Positions 1-7,930 of a stretch of DNA of 23,395 nt are shown in pieces; within the stretch, counting starts at the first letter, position 1; every line of letters begins with the position of its first letter. Made by a program: the position numbers and the translations under genes. Below the pieces are notes generated by a model, which had not been told where the DNA came from, searched no databases, and saw only the letters and a program-made list of their open reading frames with translations. Source of the stretch: CAYVUV01 sp964455095 (GTDB lineage: Bacteria; Desulfobacterota; Binatia; HRBIN30; CADEER01); assembly GCA_964455095.1 (NCBI GenBank), contig CAYVUV010000094.1, positions 1 to 23,395 of the forward strand, written 5' to 3'.

Positions 1-150
1 CCACCCACATGCTGGCTTGGTTACCCTCGCGCCGTCCCATCGCCATCCGCTGCCACCTCCACATCCACGCCGGTGTTGGATGCCGCGCTTCATATCATCT
101 CGGGCTACGCGTGGTCGACTTTTTCAACGGGCTGCTAAGCCGGAGGTCGG
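1..150. other. Window edge, no gene assigned
   Basis: This stretch lies downstream of the minus-strand DUF4056 gene. Short frames are open on both strands, but none has a convincing ribosome binding site or a recognisable protein family. At about 115-137 the plus strand reads GACTTTTTCAACGGGCTGCTA, a string resembling sequences I associate with ends of dispersed elements; this is memory only. I see no terminator hairpin with a T-run. Confidence 0.4.
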
Positions 151-1491
151 TCAATCCGGCCGATCGGCGTGCGGTCCGAACTCCGCCGCGTTCTGCCGTC
201 GAATCTCATCGAGGATGTAGGGAAAGTCCCGCTGCGTGATTTGGCGCGAGTCCGACCGCGGAAATGGGAAGCCGCGCTGTGCCAGAGCGTCGTCGACTTC
301 GATCTCGATTTCGGCGTAGTCCTCATAGGCTCTACCGGTGACACAGGTACCTGTGTTGCGCAGGGCGATGCCCTTGGGCTCGCCGCATAGAGCCATGATG
401 GCGGCCTTGTCGTCGTTGCTCACCGGCGCCCGTTGCACGAGCCAGGGGCTCACCAGGGTGCCAATCTCCAGGTTGCGGCGAGTGACGAGGCCCTTCGCCG
501 GCAGCGGCACGCGCGAGTCCCACCATAAGCCATCGACCGCGCGCGCTGCCCGGCTCCCCATGTCGCCGGGCACGGCGCCGAGACGCGCGAGGATCATGCG
601 CAGCGCGCTCCCCATATTCTCGTTGTACGAGGCTTCGCTGGTGACCGCATACTGGTAGATGAGCGAGCCGGCGAGCTTGATGCCGAGCAGATTCGAGTAG
701 AGATCCTCCGGCGAGAACGCCGACGCTTCCTCCGGAAAGAACGCCAGCGCGGACCAGCCGTACCACGTCGCAATCTCGTGCCACACCGAGAGCTGGAAGG
801 CGACCCACTGTGCCATCGGCACGGTGATGTCGCGGCGGTCGTGTCCTTCGAGCGCATCGGGCGACAGCGCCTTTGTCGTAAGGCGCCGTCTTCCGCCCTC
901 AGGCGGCAATTCGATCAGCAGACCGCTCTCCAGCGTTCGGCCAAGACGGGTGCGGAGGAACAGTGTCCAGTCGGCCCAGTCGCGCACGTGGGCCGTGTCG
1001 ATGAAACCGCCGCGACAGGTGTAAACCAGGCCGTTGTTCTCGTTGGTGACGATCGCGCCTCCGGGCCGGCTCGCTTCGAAGACGAGTGCGCCGTCGTCGT
1101 AGTTGTGCGGCCCCAGATCCTCGAGGCCGATGACGTTCGCCAACTCCAAGCCGGGCACCAGGATCGACATCAGCCTTACGTGCAGGCTCGTGCCAAAGGC
1201 GCAACAAGGGCGGAGATGGCTCGGAGGAGGAATCCATGGGATGTCCTCAGCCTGTACATGGCGCGCCAGCTCGGGACTGATCTCGCGCGCCACGATGTCG
1301 GGCGGCACGCCGACGTCTGACGCCTGCCACTTTTGCTCCGTGCCGCAAGCGGAAAGAGCACACAGAAAGAGGAGGATCGGAAGATGATGGTATGGCGAGA
1401 CGCATCGTCCGGCAATGAAGATCTGTGCACGGTTTCGCGGCCGCGCAGCCGTGGTACGACAACTAGGAATAGCATCTGAGGGATTCCGCAT
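151..1491 (-). CDS. DUF4056 domain lipoprotein
   Basis: The 446-residue product is a predicted lipoprotein of unknown function. A hydrophobic segment (about residues 37-48) ends in a lipobox, LSAC, with the lipidated cysteine at residue 49, so the mature protein should be anchored in the membrane facing the periplasm. The body carries strings I associate with DUF4056: RPCCAFG, GPHNYDDGALVFE, NENNGLVYTCRGGFIDTAHVRD, and further on WHEIATWYGWS and SPEDLYSNLLG. The conserved His, Asp, Cys and Glu residues could suggest an enzyme, but no reaction is known to me. I chose the ATG at 1491 because it overlaps the histidine kinase stop as TGATG, implying translational coupling; an in-frame ATG further upstream would lie inside the kinase gene. 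The n-region before the hydrophobic stretch is unusually long (about 35 residues), but no later ATG, GTG or TTG lies between about residue 20 and the lipobox. Confidence 0.85.
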   Translation of the reverse strand: MRNPSDAIPSCRTTAARPRNRAQIFIAGRCVSPYHHLPILLFLCALSACGTEQKWQASDVGVPPDIVAREISPELARHVQAEDIPWIPPPSHLRPCCAFGTSLHVRLMSILVPGLELANVIGLEDLGPHNYDDGALVFEASRPGGAIVTNENNGLVYTCRGGFIDTAHVRDWADWTLFLRTRLGRTLESGLLIELPPEGGRRRLTTKALSPDALEGHDRRDITVPMAQWVAFQLSVWHEIATWYGWSALAFFPEEASAFSPEDLYSNLLGIKLAGSLIYQYAVTSEASYNENMGSALRMILARLGAVPGDMGSRAARAVDGLWWDSRVPLPAKGLVTRRNLEIGTLVSPWLVQRAPVSNDDKAAIMALCGEPKGIALRNTGTCVTGRAYEDYAEIEIEVDDALAQRGFPFPRSDSRQITQRDFPYILDEIRRQNAAEFGPHADRPD

Positions 1492-2579
1492 CAGCGTTTT
1501 GGGAACTCCTTCGGGGACGCTGCATCCGCATCCGACCGCACCGGAATGGTGAACGTGAACGTGCTGCCGCGCCCCGTGGACGCCACCTCGATGCAACCTC
1601 CGTGGCGCTCGACGATTCGCTTGCAGGTCGCCAGTCCTAGACCCACTCCGCGACCGGAACCGACGCGGCCGGCCTGTAAGAACGGATCGAAGATCCGCTC
1701 CAAATCATACGCCTTAATACCGACTCCGTTATCACGCACGAAGAATTGCCAGCCCTCGGGACTTTGGAGCGCGGAGACGTGAATGCGCGGCGGATCATTA
1801 TCACGGTACTTGATCCCGTTCTCGATCAGATTCTGCAAGAGCTCGGCGATCAGTACGGGATCCGCGGGCAGCGTGGGGAGCGGATCGTTCGTCACCTGCG
1901 CACCATTCTGTTCACACAGCGATCGTAATTTCTGTGTCACCGAATCGAGGACCGCTTCGCAATCGCAGGACGTCACACGCAGGTCACCGCCACCGATCTG
2001 TCCGTACGCGAGCAGAGTCTGGATCAGATTACTCAGCGAAGCGATTTCGGTCTGAATGATCGCCGCGCACTCCGCGGGCTGGAACTTCGAACTTTCCGAC
2101 CGATTGATCAGTTGCGAGAACAGGCTGATGGTATTTAACGGGCCGCGCATGTCGTGCGCGACCATCGATGCGAACCTGTCGAGTTCAGCATTGGACCGCT
2201 CCAATTCGCGCTTGGTCGTTTGCAGAAGCAGCGTTTGATCGGTCAAGGCAGCGAGCGCTTGGTTCCGGCGCGACACCAAGTCGAAAATGAGCCACAGGGC
2301 GCCGGTGATCATGGCGCGGTCAAAGACGGACATCCATGCCGCCGCGCCCGGCGGCTCGAAAAAATATCCAAGCCACGTCAGGATGGTACAGACGATCGTC
2401 GTGCCGATCAGGAAATCCCGCCGGCGCGCCCCGCCGGCCAGGACGGGGATCGCACAATAGCCGATCGCCGGCGTTGCCCCTCTCGGGATGAGAAAATCTC
2501 CCACGAACAGCGCGGCGATCGCGCCGGACACCATGTACGTCCATGGCCGTCCTGCAGAAAAGAAGCGCAGAATTCTCAT
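1491..2579 (-). CDS. Membrane sensor histidine kinase (orphan)
   Basis: This 362-residue kinase is probably an inner-membrane protein. The first 100 residues contain about three or four hydrophobic helices with short loops, and no PAS, GAF or HAMP domain is obvious. A predicted coiled-coil linker at about 105-135 leads into a HisKA domain with the H-box MVAHDMRGPLN; the phospho-acceptor is His142. The HATPase domain has an N-box (QNLIENGIKYR, Asn254), a G1 box (DNGVGI, 283-288), an F box (IFDPF) and a G2 box (GRGVGLGLATC, 309-319), so it looks catalytically complete. No response regulator is encoded nearby, hence orphan. The gene ends in a TGATG overlap with the DUF4056 lipoprotein. The ATG at 2579 has no clear Shine-Dalgarno sequence. 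The signal sensed cannot be told from the sequence. Confidence 0.93.
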   Translation of the reverse strand: MRILRFFSAGRPWTYMVSGAIAALFVGDFLIPRGATPAIGYCAIPVLAGGARRRDFLIGTTIVCTILTWLGYFFEPPGAAAWMSVFDRAMITGALWLIFDLVSRRNQALAALTDQTLLLQTTKRELERSNAELDRFASMVAHDMRGPLNTISLFSQLINRSESSKFQPAECAAIIQTEIASLSNLIQTLLAYGQIGGGDLRVTSCDCEAVLDSVTQKLRSLCEQNGAQVTNDPLPTLPADPVLIAELLQNLIENGIKYRDNDPPRIHVSALQSPEGWQFFVRDNGVGIKAYDLERIFDPFLQAGRVGSGRGVGLGLATCKRIVERHGGCIEVASTGRGSTFTFTIPVRSDADAASPKEFPKR

Positions 2580-2667
2580 TTATTAGCGTGCGAAGTGCAA
2601 CGCGACTCGCGTCGCCGGTTTCTATTGTCCCAGTCGACACTCATGAAACAGCATCCACGACATTCGC

Positions 2668-2775
2668 TCACGACGGTAATCGCATGCCGAAGCGCTCGGC
2701 GATCATTCTCCAGTAGTGAACTTCCGCGCCTCCCATGGGATCGACGCTGAGTGCGAAGTAGTTGCGAGGCGATTC
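2668..2775 (-). pseudogene. C-terminal remnant of an unrecognised gene
   Basis: Between osmC and the histidine kinase, one minus-strand frame reads about 34 residues (PRNYFALSVDPMGGAEVHYW, then RMIAERFGMRLPS) before a TGA at 2670-2668. The aromatic and acidic pattern looks like real protein rather than random GC-rich translation. The frame has no plausible start or ribosome binding site and runs back into the osmC 3' end in a different frame. It looks like the tail of a gene whose 5' part was lost. I do not recognise the family. Confidence 0.4.
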
Positions 2776-2780
2776 GTGGG

Positions 2781-3212
2781 TTATTTGGCGAGCAGCTTGG
2801 CGTCCAGCGTTATCTCGGTGCCCGCGAGCGCTTGCGAAACTGGGCAACCCGCCTTGGCTGCCTCGGCGTGCTGCATAAAGGTCGCTGAGTCAATGCCGGG
2901 CACCTTCGCCTCGCAGACGAGGTGGCTCTTGGTGATCTTGAAGCCTCCGTCCTGCGGCTTGACCGTGACGTGGGCGGTCGCGTCGACGTAGTCGGGCTCA
3001 AAGCCAGCCTGGCCAACGACCAGCGACAGCGCCATCGCGAAGCAGGCCGCGTGCGCCGCACCCAATAGCTCTTCGGGATTGGTGCCCGCACCGTCCTCAA
3101 AGCGCGATGCGAACGAGTAGGCTCCCTTGAACACCGCGTTTCCAAAGTCGACCGTGCCCTTCCCTTCCTTGAGGCTTCCTTCCCAGCGTGCGTGTGCTTT
3201 ACGTGTCAACAT
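2781..3212 (-). CDS. osmC: OsmC family peroxiredoxin
   Basis: The protein (143 residues, the usual size) is a thiol peroxidase that reduces organic hydroperoxides in the cytoplasm. It keeps the family landmarks: ARWEG with KGTVDFG near the N-terminus, SFASRFEDGAGTNPEELLGA (Arg37, Glu48), the peroxidatic cysteine in HAACFAMALS (Cys57) and the resolving cysteine in AGCPVSQAL (Cys123). The end EITLDAKL also matches E. coli OsmC, so it is OsmC proper rather than Ohr. The frame is open further upstream, but the ATG at 3212 is preceded by AGAAAGGAGCCATCAT, a strong ribosome binding site at good spacing. It follows the DUF488 gene by 73 bases on the same strand and may share its transcript. Confidence 0.93.
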   Translation of the reverse strand: MLTRKAHARWEGSLKEGKGTVDFGNAVFKGAYSFASRFEDGAGTNPEELLGAAHAACFAMALSLVVGQAGFEPDYVDATAHVTVKPQDGGFKITKSHLVCEAKVPGIDSATFMQHAEAAKAGCPVSQALAGTEITLDAKLLAK

Positions 3213-3285
3213 ATGATGGCTCCTTTCTGGAGGTTGAAAAATTCGGCCCTCTGCCCGAGCTGGAGGGCCAGTGGTTAGTAGAAGG

Positions 3286-3750
3286 TCATCGAGCTCGTCG
3301 TCGAGCGCCGCCATCGGTGCGTCCCGCCGCGGAAGACTTCTTTGCGCCGGTCGTCTTCGAGGTACGCGAACGCCCTTCGCGCTTGCCGCGGCGAGGGCTT
3401 CCCGCCTGTCGCGCCGCCAGATAGTCGCGCAAGACCACGGCGCCGTTGTTCAGGACGTCGTGGGCGCTGTAGAGCAGGGTCACCGTGCGGCGCCTGCTGG
3501 CTTCGAGGATCGGCTCCCAGGCGCCGCGGTTCGCGTTCAGCTCGCGCCGATATCGCCGTCGGAACTCCTCCCAACGCTCCACGCGATGATCGAACCACTT
3601 GCGGAGCTCCGTGCTGGGCGCCACTTCCTTCATCCACGCGTCCACCGCGAGCGCCTCCTTCTTCATGCCTCGCGGCCAGAGGCGCTCCACCAGGATTCGC
3701 CGCCCGTCTCCACGTGCGGGAGGGTCGTACGTGCGCTTGATCCGGATCAT
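3286..3750 (-). CDS. DUF488 (YeaO-like) protein with a basic tail
   Basis: This 154-residue protein belongs to the DUF488 family of small, probably cytoplasmic proteins with no firmly established biochemical role. Residues 1-118 match the family: MIRIKRTYD, GRRILVERLWPRGMKKEAL, DAWMKEVAPSTELRKWF, then VTLLYSAHD followed by NNGAVVLRDYL. The remaining 36 residues (from about 119) are an Arg/Lys/Ser/Gly-rich tail that most family members of about 115-120 residues lack. The tail is low-complexity and might bind nucleic acid or might simply be an eroded C-terminus. The ATG at 3750 is preceded by GAGGACGC. The upstream glycosidase gene stops 22 bases before this start, so co-transcription is likely. 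A decayed second copy lies at about 9546-9776. Confidence 0.88.
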   Translation of the reverse strand: MIRIKRTYDPPARGDGRRILVERLWPRGMKKEALAVDAWMKEVAPSTELRKWFDHRVERWEEFRRRYRRELNANRGAWEPILEASRRRTVTLLYSAHDVLNNGAVVLRDYLAARQAGSPRRGKREGRSRTSKTTGAKKSSAAGRTDGGARRRAR

Positions 3751-3772
3751 CGCATTGCGTCCTCGCGCGCGG

Positions 3773-5080
3773 TCATTCCAGCCACCCGCCGGTGAATCCT
3801 GCCCGTCGCAAGCCCGTGACCAGATACGGGCATTGCCGCATCAGCGACCACAGAGACCCGGAGCGATGGTTCTCGATCATAGTCACGATCGGCCCCTGGT
3901 TGATGCCGAAGTGATACGGCGACACCCAGCCATATTCGTGTTTCGGCTGCACCGGAAAGGTCGGGTTGAAGGTCGCCTTGTAGCCGTACTGCTGGGCTTC
4001 CTTCAACTGCATGCGCTCATAGTTTTGGATCGTGGGCAGCACGATCTCCGGCGCGAACGGCAACGACGCGACCACCGCCCACGGTGCCAGCGTCCCGTCG
4101 TCGGGACCATAGGGTGCACCGCGGGCAATGTAGTCGTAGAACACGCGCTCGATGCCATCCACCAACACGGTGCCCGGCCCCGGACCGTCACTTGCGGTGA
4201 TCCCCCAGCAGAATTCGTCATAGTGCTCGTACTCGCGCGGGTTGCGGATCGCGTACTGCTGTTGCACCAAAGCGGCACGCCGACTGTTCTCGAAATAGTC
4301 CAGATCGTGCTGGCGCATGAACTCGTCGCGAATGCCGCGGAAGTCGACCCACACATGCGACAGCTGATGGATGAACAGCGGTCCTGCGTAGAGAAGCTCG
4401 ATGCCGTAGATCGTCTTCCACTTGTAGGTCGAAGACCAGGCGCGATAGCTCTCTTGCGGCAGCGGGTGGGTGGGCGATCCCAGCCCGAGCAGGTAGATGA
4501 TCATTGCCTCATCGTAGCCGTTCCAGCGGTAGGGCAGAAAGCCCTTCTCGGGCGTCCAGCCGTGACTCACCGCCGCTGACCCGTTTTGCATCCATTGCCA
4601 ATCGGCTTTACGGTACAAAGTGTCCGCGAGCTTGCGGATTTCGTCTTCCGCCGCCGTCTGCTGCTGATAGTAGGCGCCGGCGGCCAGCATCCCGGCGAGC
4701 AGGAACGCGGTGTCCACGCTGGAGAGCTCGGAACGCCAGGCGCGTTGGCCGCTGCTCATGTCGAGGAAGTGATAGTAGAAGCCCCTGTGGCCGGTGGCAT
4801 CGGGCCCGGGACCGTGGGGCGCATTGGCAAAGAAACGCAGCGTCGTCAGCGTCCTTTGCACCGCGTCATCCCGCGTCATGAAGCCGCATTCGACGCCACC
4901 CGTATAGGCCGCGAGCGCGAGGCCCACGGCGGCGATGCTGGCAGGCCACCCCTCATGCGACTTGTCGAGCACCAGCCCGTTGACGGGATTGGTCTTGTGG
5001 ACGAAAAAAGTGAACGAGTCCCGCTGCAGTGTCCTCAGCATCTCGTTCTGCTCGGGTGTGATGTGATCGCGCGGCTGCAC
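3773..5080 (-). CDS. Glucoamylase-like glycoside hydrolase (GH144 type)
   Basis: The 435-residue protein matches the 'putative glucoamylase' fold found in GH144 endo-beta-1,2-glucanases and at the C-terminus of cyclic beta-1,2-glucan synthases. Typical strings are LQRDSFTFFVHKTNPVNGL with DKSHEGWPASIA near the start, RSELSSVDTAFLLAG (about 116-130), DEFCWGITASDGPG (about 288-301), DGTLAPWAVVASLPFAPE (328-345) and the closing GINQGPIVTMIENHRSGSLW (392-411). The likely substrate is a beta-1,2-linked or other beta-glucan, but activity cannot be read from the sequence. Unlike most GH144 enzymes it has no signal peptide, so it is probably cytoplasmic. The start codon is GTG at 5080, preceded by AGGGATTC. 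It sits 13 bases after the GH39 gene and 22 bases before DUF488. The acidic residue I expect before QGP near the C-terminus reads Asn (INQGP), which could affect activity. Confidence 0.85.
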   Translation of the reverse strand: MQPRDHITPEQNEMLRTLQRDSFTFFVHKTNPVNGLVLDKSHEGWPASIAAVGLALAAYTGGVECGFMTRDDAVQRTLTTLRFFANAPHGPGPDATGHRGFYYHFLDMSSGQRAWRSELSSVDTAFLLAGMLAAGAYYQQQTAAEDEIRKLADTLYRKADWQWMQNGSAAVSHGWTPEKGFLPYRWNGYDEAMIIYLLGLGSPTHPLPQESYRAWSSTYKWKTIYGIELLYAGPLFIHQLSHVWVDFRGIRDEFMRQHDLDYFENSRRAALVQQQYAIRNPREYEHYDEFCWGITASDGPGPGTVLVDGIERVFYDYIARGAPYGPDDGTLAPWAVVASLPFAPEIVLPTIQNYERMQLKEAQQYGYKATFNPTFPVQPKHEYGWVSPYHFGINQGPIVTMIENHRSGSLWSLMRQCPYLVTGLRRAGFTGGWLE

Positions 5081-5093
5081 GTCTGCCGAATCC

Positions 5094-6536
5094 CTATGAG
5101 CGGGCGAGCTCGATCTTCAGTGCGGCGACCGAGTGCGGCGGCATCACGAGATCGAATTCGATGCGGCCTTCAGCGGTGCGCAATGGGTGCGGTTCTACAC
5201 GTAGCGCCGATGCGGCATGCAGGGTCTCCACTTGGCGCGGGCTCGGGTAGTCCGGCTCGCCCATGTTCTGCCAGGCCCGCCGTGGGTTGGCGTGGTCTTC
5301 ATCGATGCGCGACAACATTGCCGACAGCGGCCGCAGGGCACCGACGAGACCCACTTGTACCGCTTCGCTGGCGATCTCGTGGCGAGGCATCGCGTAGTTG
5401 GTGACGAACACCGTCACGCAGCTATCACCTCCGCTGACCCGCACATCGACAGTGTCGTGACTGCCCTGCACCGGGTACAGACAGTTCCCCAACCCGTGCA
5501 GCAGCTCGAACGCGCGATACACCGGTTTGGGGATACCGTGCAGGTTCAACAGACCGAAGCCGCCGTGAAACGGCACGCTGGGGAAATAGTTTTCTTCGAA
5601 GATATCGGTGAAGGTCCAAAAGCTGTAGCCGGACACCAGCGGATCGACCGACAGCGCGATGTTGGCCGCGTAGGCGGCGGCGAACGACTGGTCGTGCAAT
5701 GGGTCGCGCGGATTCGAGCTCACGTTCCATTCGGTGTAGTAGAGCGGCAGACCGCGAGCTTGAGCATGCGCCTCTTCGGCGCGCTGACGCATTACATCGC
5801 GCGGCGCATGCTCGAGCTGGGTGACAGTATCCGCACCGATCTTTCCGAACGCATCGGTCGGGTAATAGTGCGTGGTGAGAAAATCCACCGGCAGATGATG
5901 TTTGTCGCAATGGGCGAGGAATTCCGGAATCCAGGCGTTCTGCGCGCTCGACGGACCGCCGACTTTGAGCCCCGGATCGATGTTTTTGATCGCTTGCGCC
6001 GTGGTGCCATACAGCGCGTAGTAGCCCTTCTTGCCGCCGGTCCAGAACGCTTTGAGGTTGGGCTCGTTCCACACCTCCAAACACCACTGCCCTACCTCTC
6101 GCGGGCCGTAGCGCTCGACCCAGTGCCGCACCAGTTTGTCGATCAATGCGCCCCATTGCTTGTAGTCCCTCGGCGGCGTGACATTGCCGCGATAGCGGAA
6201 CACCGTCGTATCGCCGGAGGCCAAGGTGGTGGGCATGAAGGACAGCTCGGCGAACGGGCGCATGCCGATCGACGCGAGGTAGTCGAAGATGCTGTCGATG
6301 TTGAAGAACGAATAGACCAGCTTCTCATTCTGACAGATCAGCGTCCCCATGTCGTCATCGAGCATGCCGTGAAAGCGCACATGGCGGACCCCCAGATCGC
6401 AGTGGGCACGGCGCAGATGCTCGCGCCAATCGGCGCGCAACGCCAGCAGCGCGCGACCGCTGCCTATCGTGTGCTCCCACGCATGCGAGAGCGGGATCGG
6501 AGCCGCCGCGAGGTCGCAGTCGAAGTGGATGGTCAT
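5094..6536 (-). CDS. GH39 family glycoside hydrolase (beta-xylosidase-like)
   Basis: This 480-residue protein is a family 39 retaining glycosidase, typically a beta-D-xylosidase acting on short xylo-oligosaccharides. It has the (beta/alpha)8 features of the family: VRHVRFHGMLDDDM (about 51-64), the acid/base motif EVWNEPN with Glu158, HYYPTDAF (223-230) and the nucleophile motif YYTEWN with Glu269. Spacing matches characterised GH39 enzymes (acid/base near 160, nucleophile near 277). The C-terminal 130 residues form the usual beta-sandwich. No signal peptide is present, so it should act in the cytoplasm on imported oligosaccharides. The ATG overlaps the stop of the transporter gene as ATGA (6533-6536), indicating translational coupling. 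Activity on xylose rather than another pentose or uronate substrate is inference. Confidence 0.92.
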   Translation of the reverse strand: MTIHFDCDLAAAPIPLSHAWEHTIGSGRALLALRADWREHLRRAHCDLGVRHVRFHGMLDDDMGTLICQNEKLVYSFFNIDSIFDYLASIGMRPFAELSFMPTTLASGDTTVFRYRGNVTPPRDYKQWGALIDKLVRHWVERYGPREVGQWCLEVWNEPNLKAFWTGGKKGYYALYGTTAQAIKNIDPGLKVGGPSSAQNAWIPEFLAHCDKHHLPVDFLTTHYYPTDAFGKIGADTVTQLEHAPRDVMRQRAEEAHAQARGLPLYYTEWNVSSNPRDPLHDQSFAAAYAANIALSVDPLVSGYSFWTFTDIFEENYFPSVPFHGGFGLLNLHGIPKPVYRAFELLHGLGNCLYPVQGSHDTVDVRVSGGDSCVTVFVTNYAMPRHEIASEAVQVGLVGALRPLSAMLSRIDEDHANPRRAWQNMGEPDYPSPRQVETLHAASALRVEPHPLRTAEGRIEFDLVMPPHSVAALKIELARS

Positions 6537-7930
6537 CGGGCATCAACCAGCTGGAGAACGTAGATCCCCGCGAAGACAGCGAAAAACGATCCCGCCACCG
6601 CCGTCACCGCAAAAGCCGTCCGCGAGGGGCGCAGATCGGCAGGCAGCAAGCGGTGATTGAGGTAGAGGATCAATCCGGTGACGATCGGGATGTGTGCGGC
6701 CTCAATGACGCCCGCCAGCTTGAGCAGTGCCACCGGCTCGCCGATGATCAGGTAGAGCGCGATCGGCAGCAGGGTCAACAACACCACGACGAAGAAGTTC
6801 TTCAAGAATGTCTCGTTCATCCAGCGGGCGGAGAGCCCGAGGGGCTGGAGCAAGGTGCGCGCACCATCGCCGAAGAGCCGTCCGAAGCCATCCTGGTCGG
6901 ACAACACGGTGTCCCAGAAGCCGACGAAGACGGCAGTGATCATGAACCAGAAGCCGACCGGTCCCCACACGCCGCCCAGCAAGTGACCGAGCGTTTCGGC
7001 GACGCGATTCTCTTCCGGCACGAGACCTTTGGGGCGCAACAGTTCTGTGCCGAGGATCAAAAACGCCATCGCGATCACGAGGGTTCCGGCTACGGCGATG
7101 CTGTTGTCCAGCGTCATTTGCGCCACCCACCCGCGCAGCCGGATGCGATCCTCGCCGCTGAGTGTTGCCGGATGAATCGGCTGGTCCGACTTTCGGCTGA
7201 GCGCGGCCGCGCCGTAACCCTTGGCTTGAATCCAATACGAGTACCACATCATGCCCGCCGCCCCCGATAGCATGAAGCCGAGCCAGGGGAGGATCTCGCC
7301 GTAGTCAAGCTGCGCGGGAACCCTGGGCATGAAACCAGAAGTCAGCGCGGTGAGATCCGGTGAGACGCTAACCGCCGCCGCCATCGCCGCCAGGGCCAGG
7401 GCGATGCCCAACGCCATCGCCGTCCACTCGACCACTTTGTATCGTCCCCACAGAACGAGTGCCGTGGCAGTCACGAGCGAGCCGATCATCCAAATCCGCA
7501 CATCGCCCGGCAACACCAGCACCAGCGCAGTGGCAGATGCCCCCGCCAGTCCCGCGATCGTGGCAACGGCCACGATAAGTTGGGGAACGAGGATCAGCCA
7601 GACTGCCCAGTTCGTAGGTCCGGGCAGCTGCTTGAAACCGTCGAGCACCGTTGCGCCGGTGCAAACGGCGAAGCGGCCGATCTCCCGGTTGATGAACCAT
7701 TTCAAGAGCACCGCCGCGATCATCGCCCATACCAAGGCGTAGCCGTACAGCGCGCCCACCCGCGGCGTGAAGAGGAGCTCGCCCGAACCCGCAGCGGATA
7801 CCATCCAAAGGAATCCGGGACCGAGCCACTTGAGGCGTTCCCAGCCTCGCGGCGGGGGCGGCACCCGTCCATGCTTCTGCGTTACCGCCTTCATGCTCGT
7901 CGCTTTCGCCTGATCGCCGCGCGCCTTCAT
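6533..7930 (-). CDS. NRAMP-superfamily membrane transporter, atypical
   Basis: The protein has 465 residues, with about eleven hydrophobic helices and the overall layout of the NRAMP (divalent metal ion:H+ symporter) family, beginning LKWLGPGFLWMVSAAGSGEL. Canonical NRAMPs carry DPGN in helix 1 and MPH in helix 6 as metal ligands. Here the helix-1 position reads AAGSGELLF (about 46-54) and helix 6 reads GAAGMMWYSYWIQAKGYG (about 223-240), so both metal motifs are absent. The substrate therefore cannot be assumed to be Mn2+ or Fe2+. The frame is open well upstream, but that part is a shadow of the ASRT gene. The ATG at 7930 overlaps the ASRT stop as ATGA; a second in-frame ATG at 7894 is possible. 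The 3' end overlaps the GH39 start in the same manner. The operon context suggests a substrate linked to carbohydrate use. Confidence 0.88.
   Translation of the reverse strand: MKARGDQAKATSMKAVTQKHGRVPPPPRGWERLKWLGPGFLWMVSAAGSGELLFTPRVGALYGYALVWAMIAAVLLKWFINREIGRFAVCTGATVLDGFKQLPGPTNWAVWLILVPQLIVAVATIAGLAGASATALVLVLPGDVRIWMIGSLVTATALVLWGRYKVVEWTAMALGIALALAAMAAAVSVSPDLTALTSGFMPRVPAQLDYGEILPWLGFMLSGAAGMMWYSYWIQAKGYGAAALSRKSDQPIHPATLSGEDRIRLRGWVAQMTLDNSIAVAGTLVIAMAFLILGTELLRPKGLVPEENRVAETLGHLLGGVWGPVGFWFMITAVFVGFWDTVLSDQDGFGRLFGDGARTLLQPLGLSARWMNETFLKNFFVVVLLTLLPIALYLIIGEPVALLKLAGVIEAAHIPIVTGLILYLNHRLLPADLRPSRTAFAVTAVAGSFFAVFAGIYVLQLVDAR

Noticed and set aside
778..1320. Long plus-strand open frame opposite the DUF4056 gene
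   Set aside because: It is a complementary-strand shadow caused by high GC content; the minus strand has the recognised family and lipobox.
5217..6563. A 448-residue plus-strand frame opposite the GH39 gene
   Set aside because: It is a shadow of a gene with both catalytic motifs intact.
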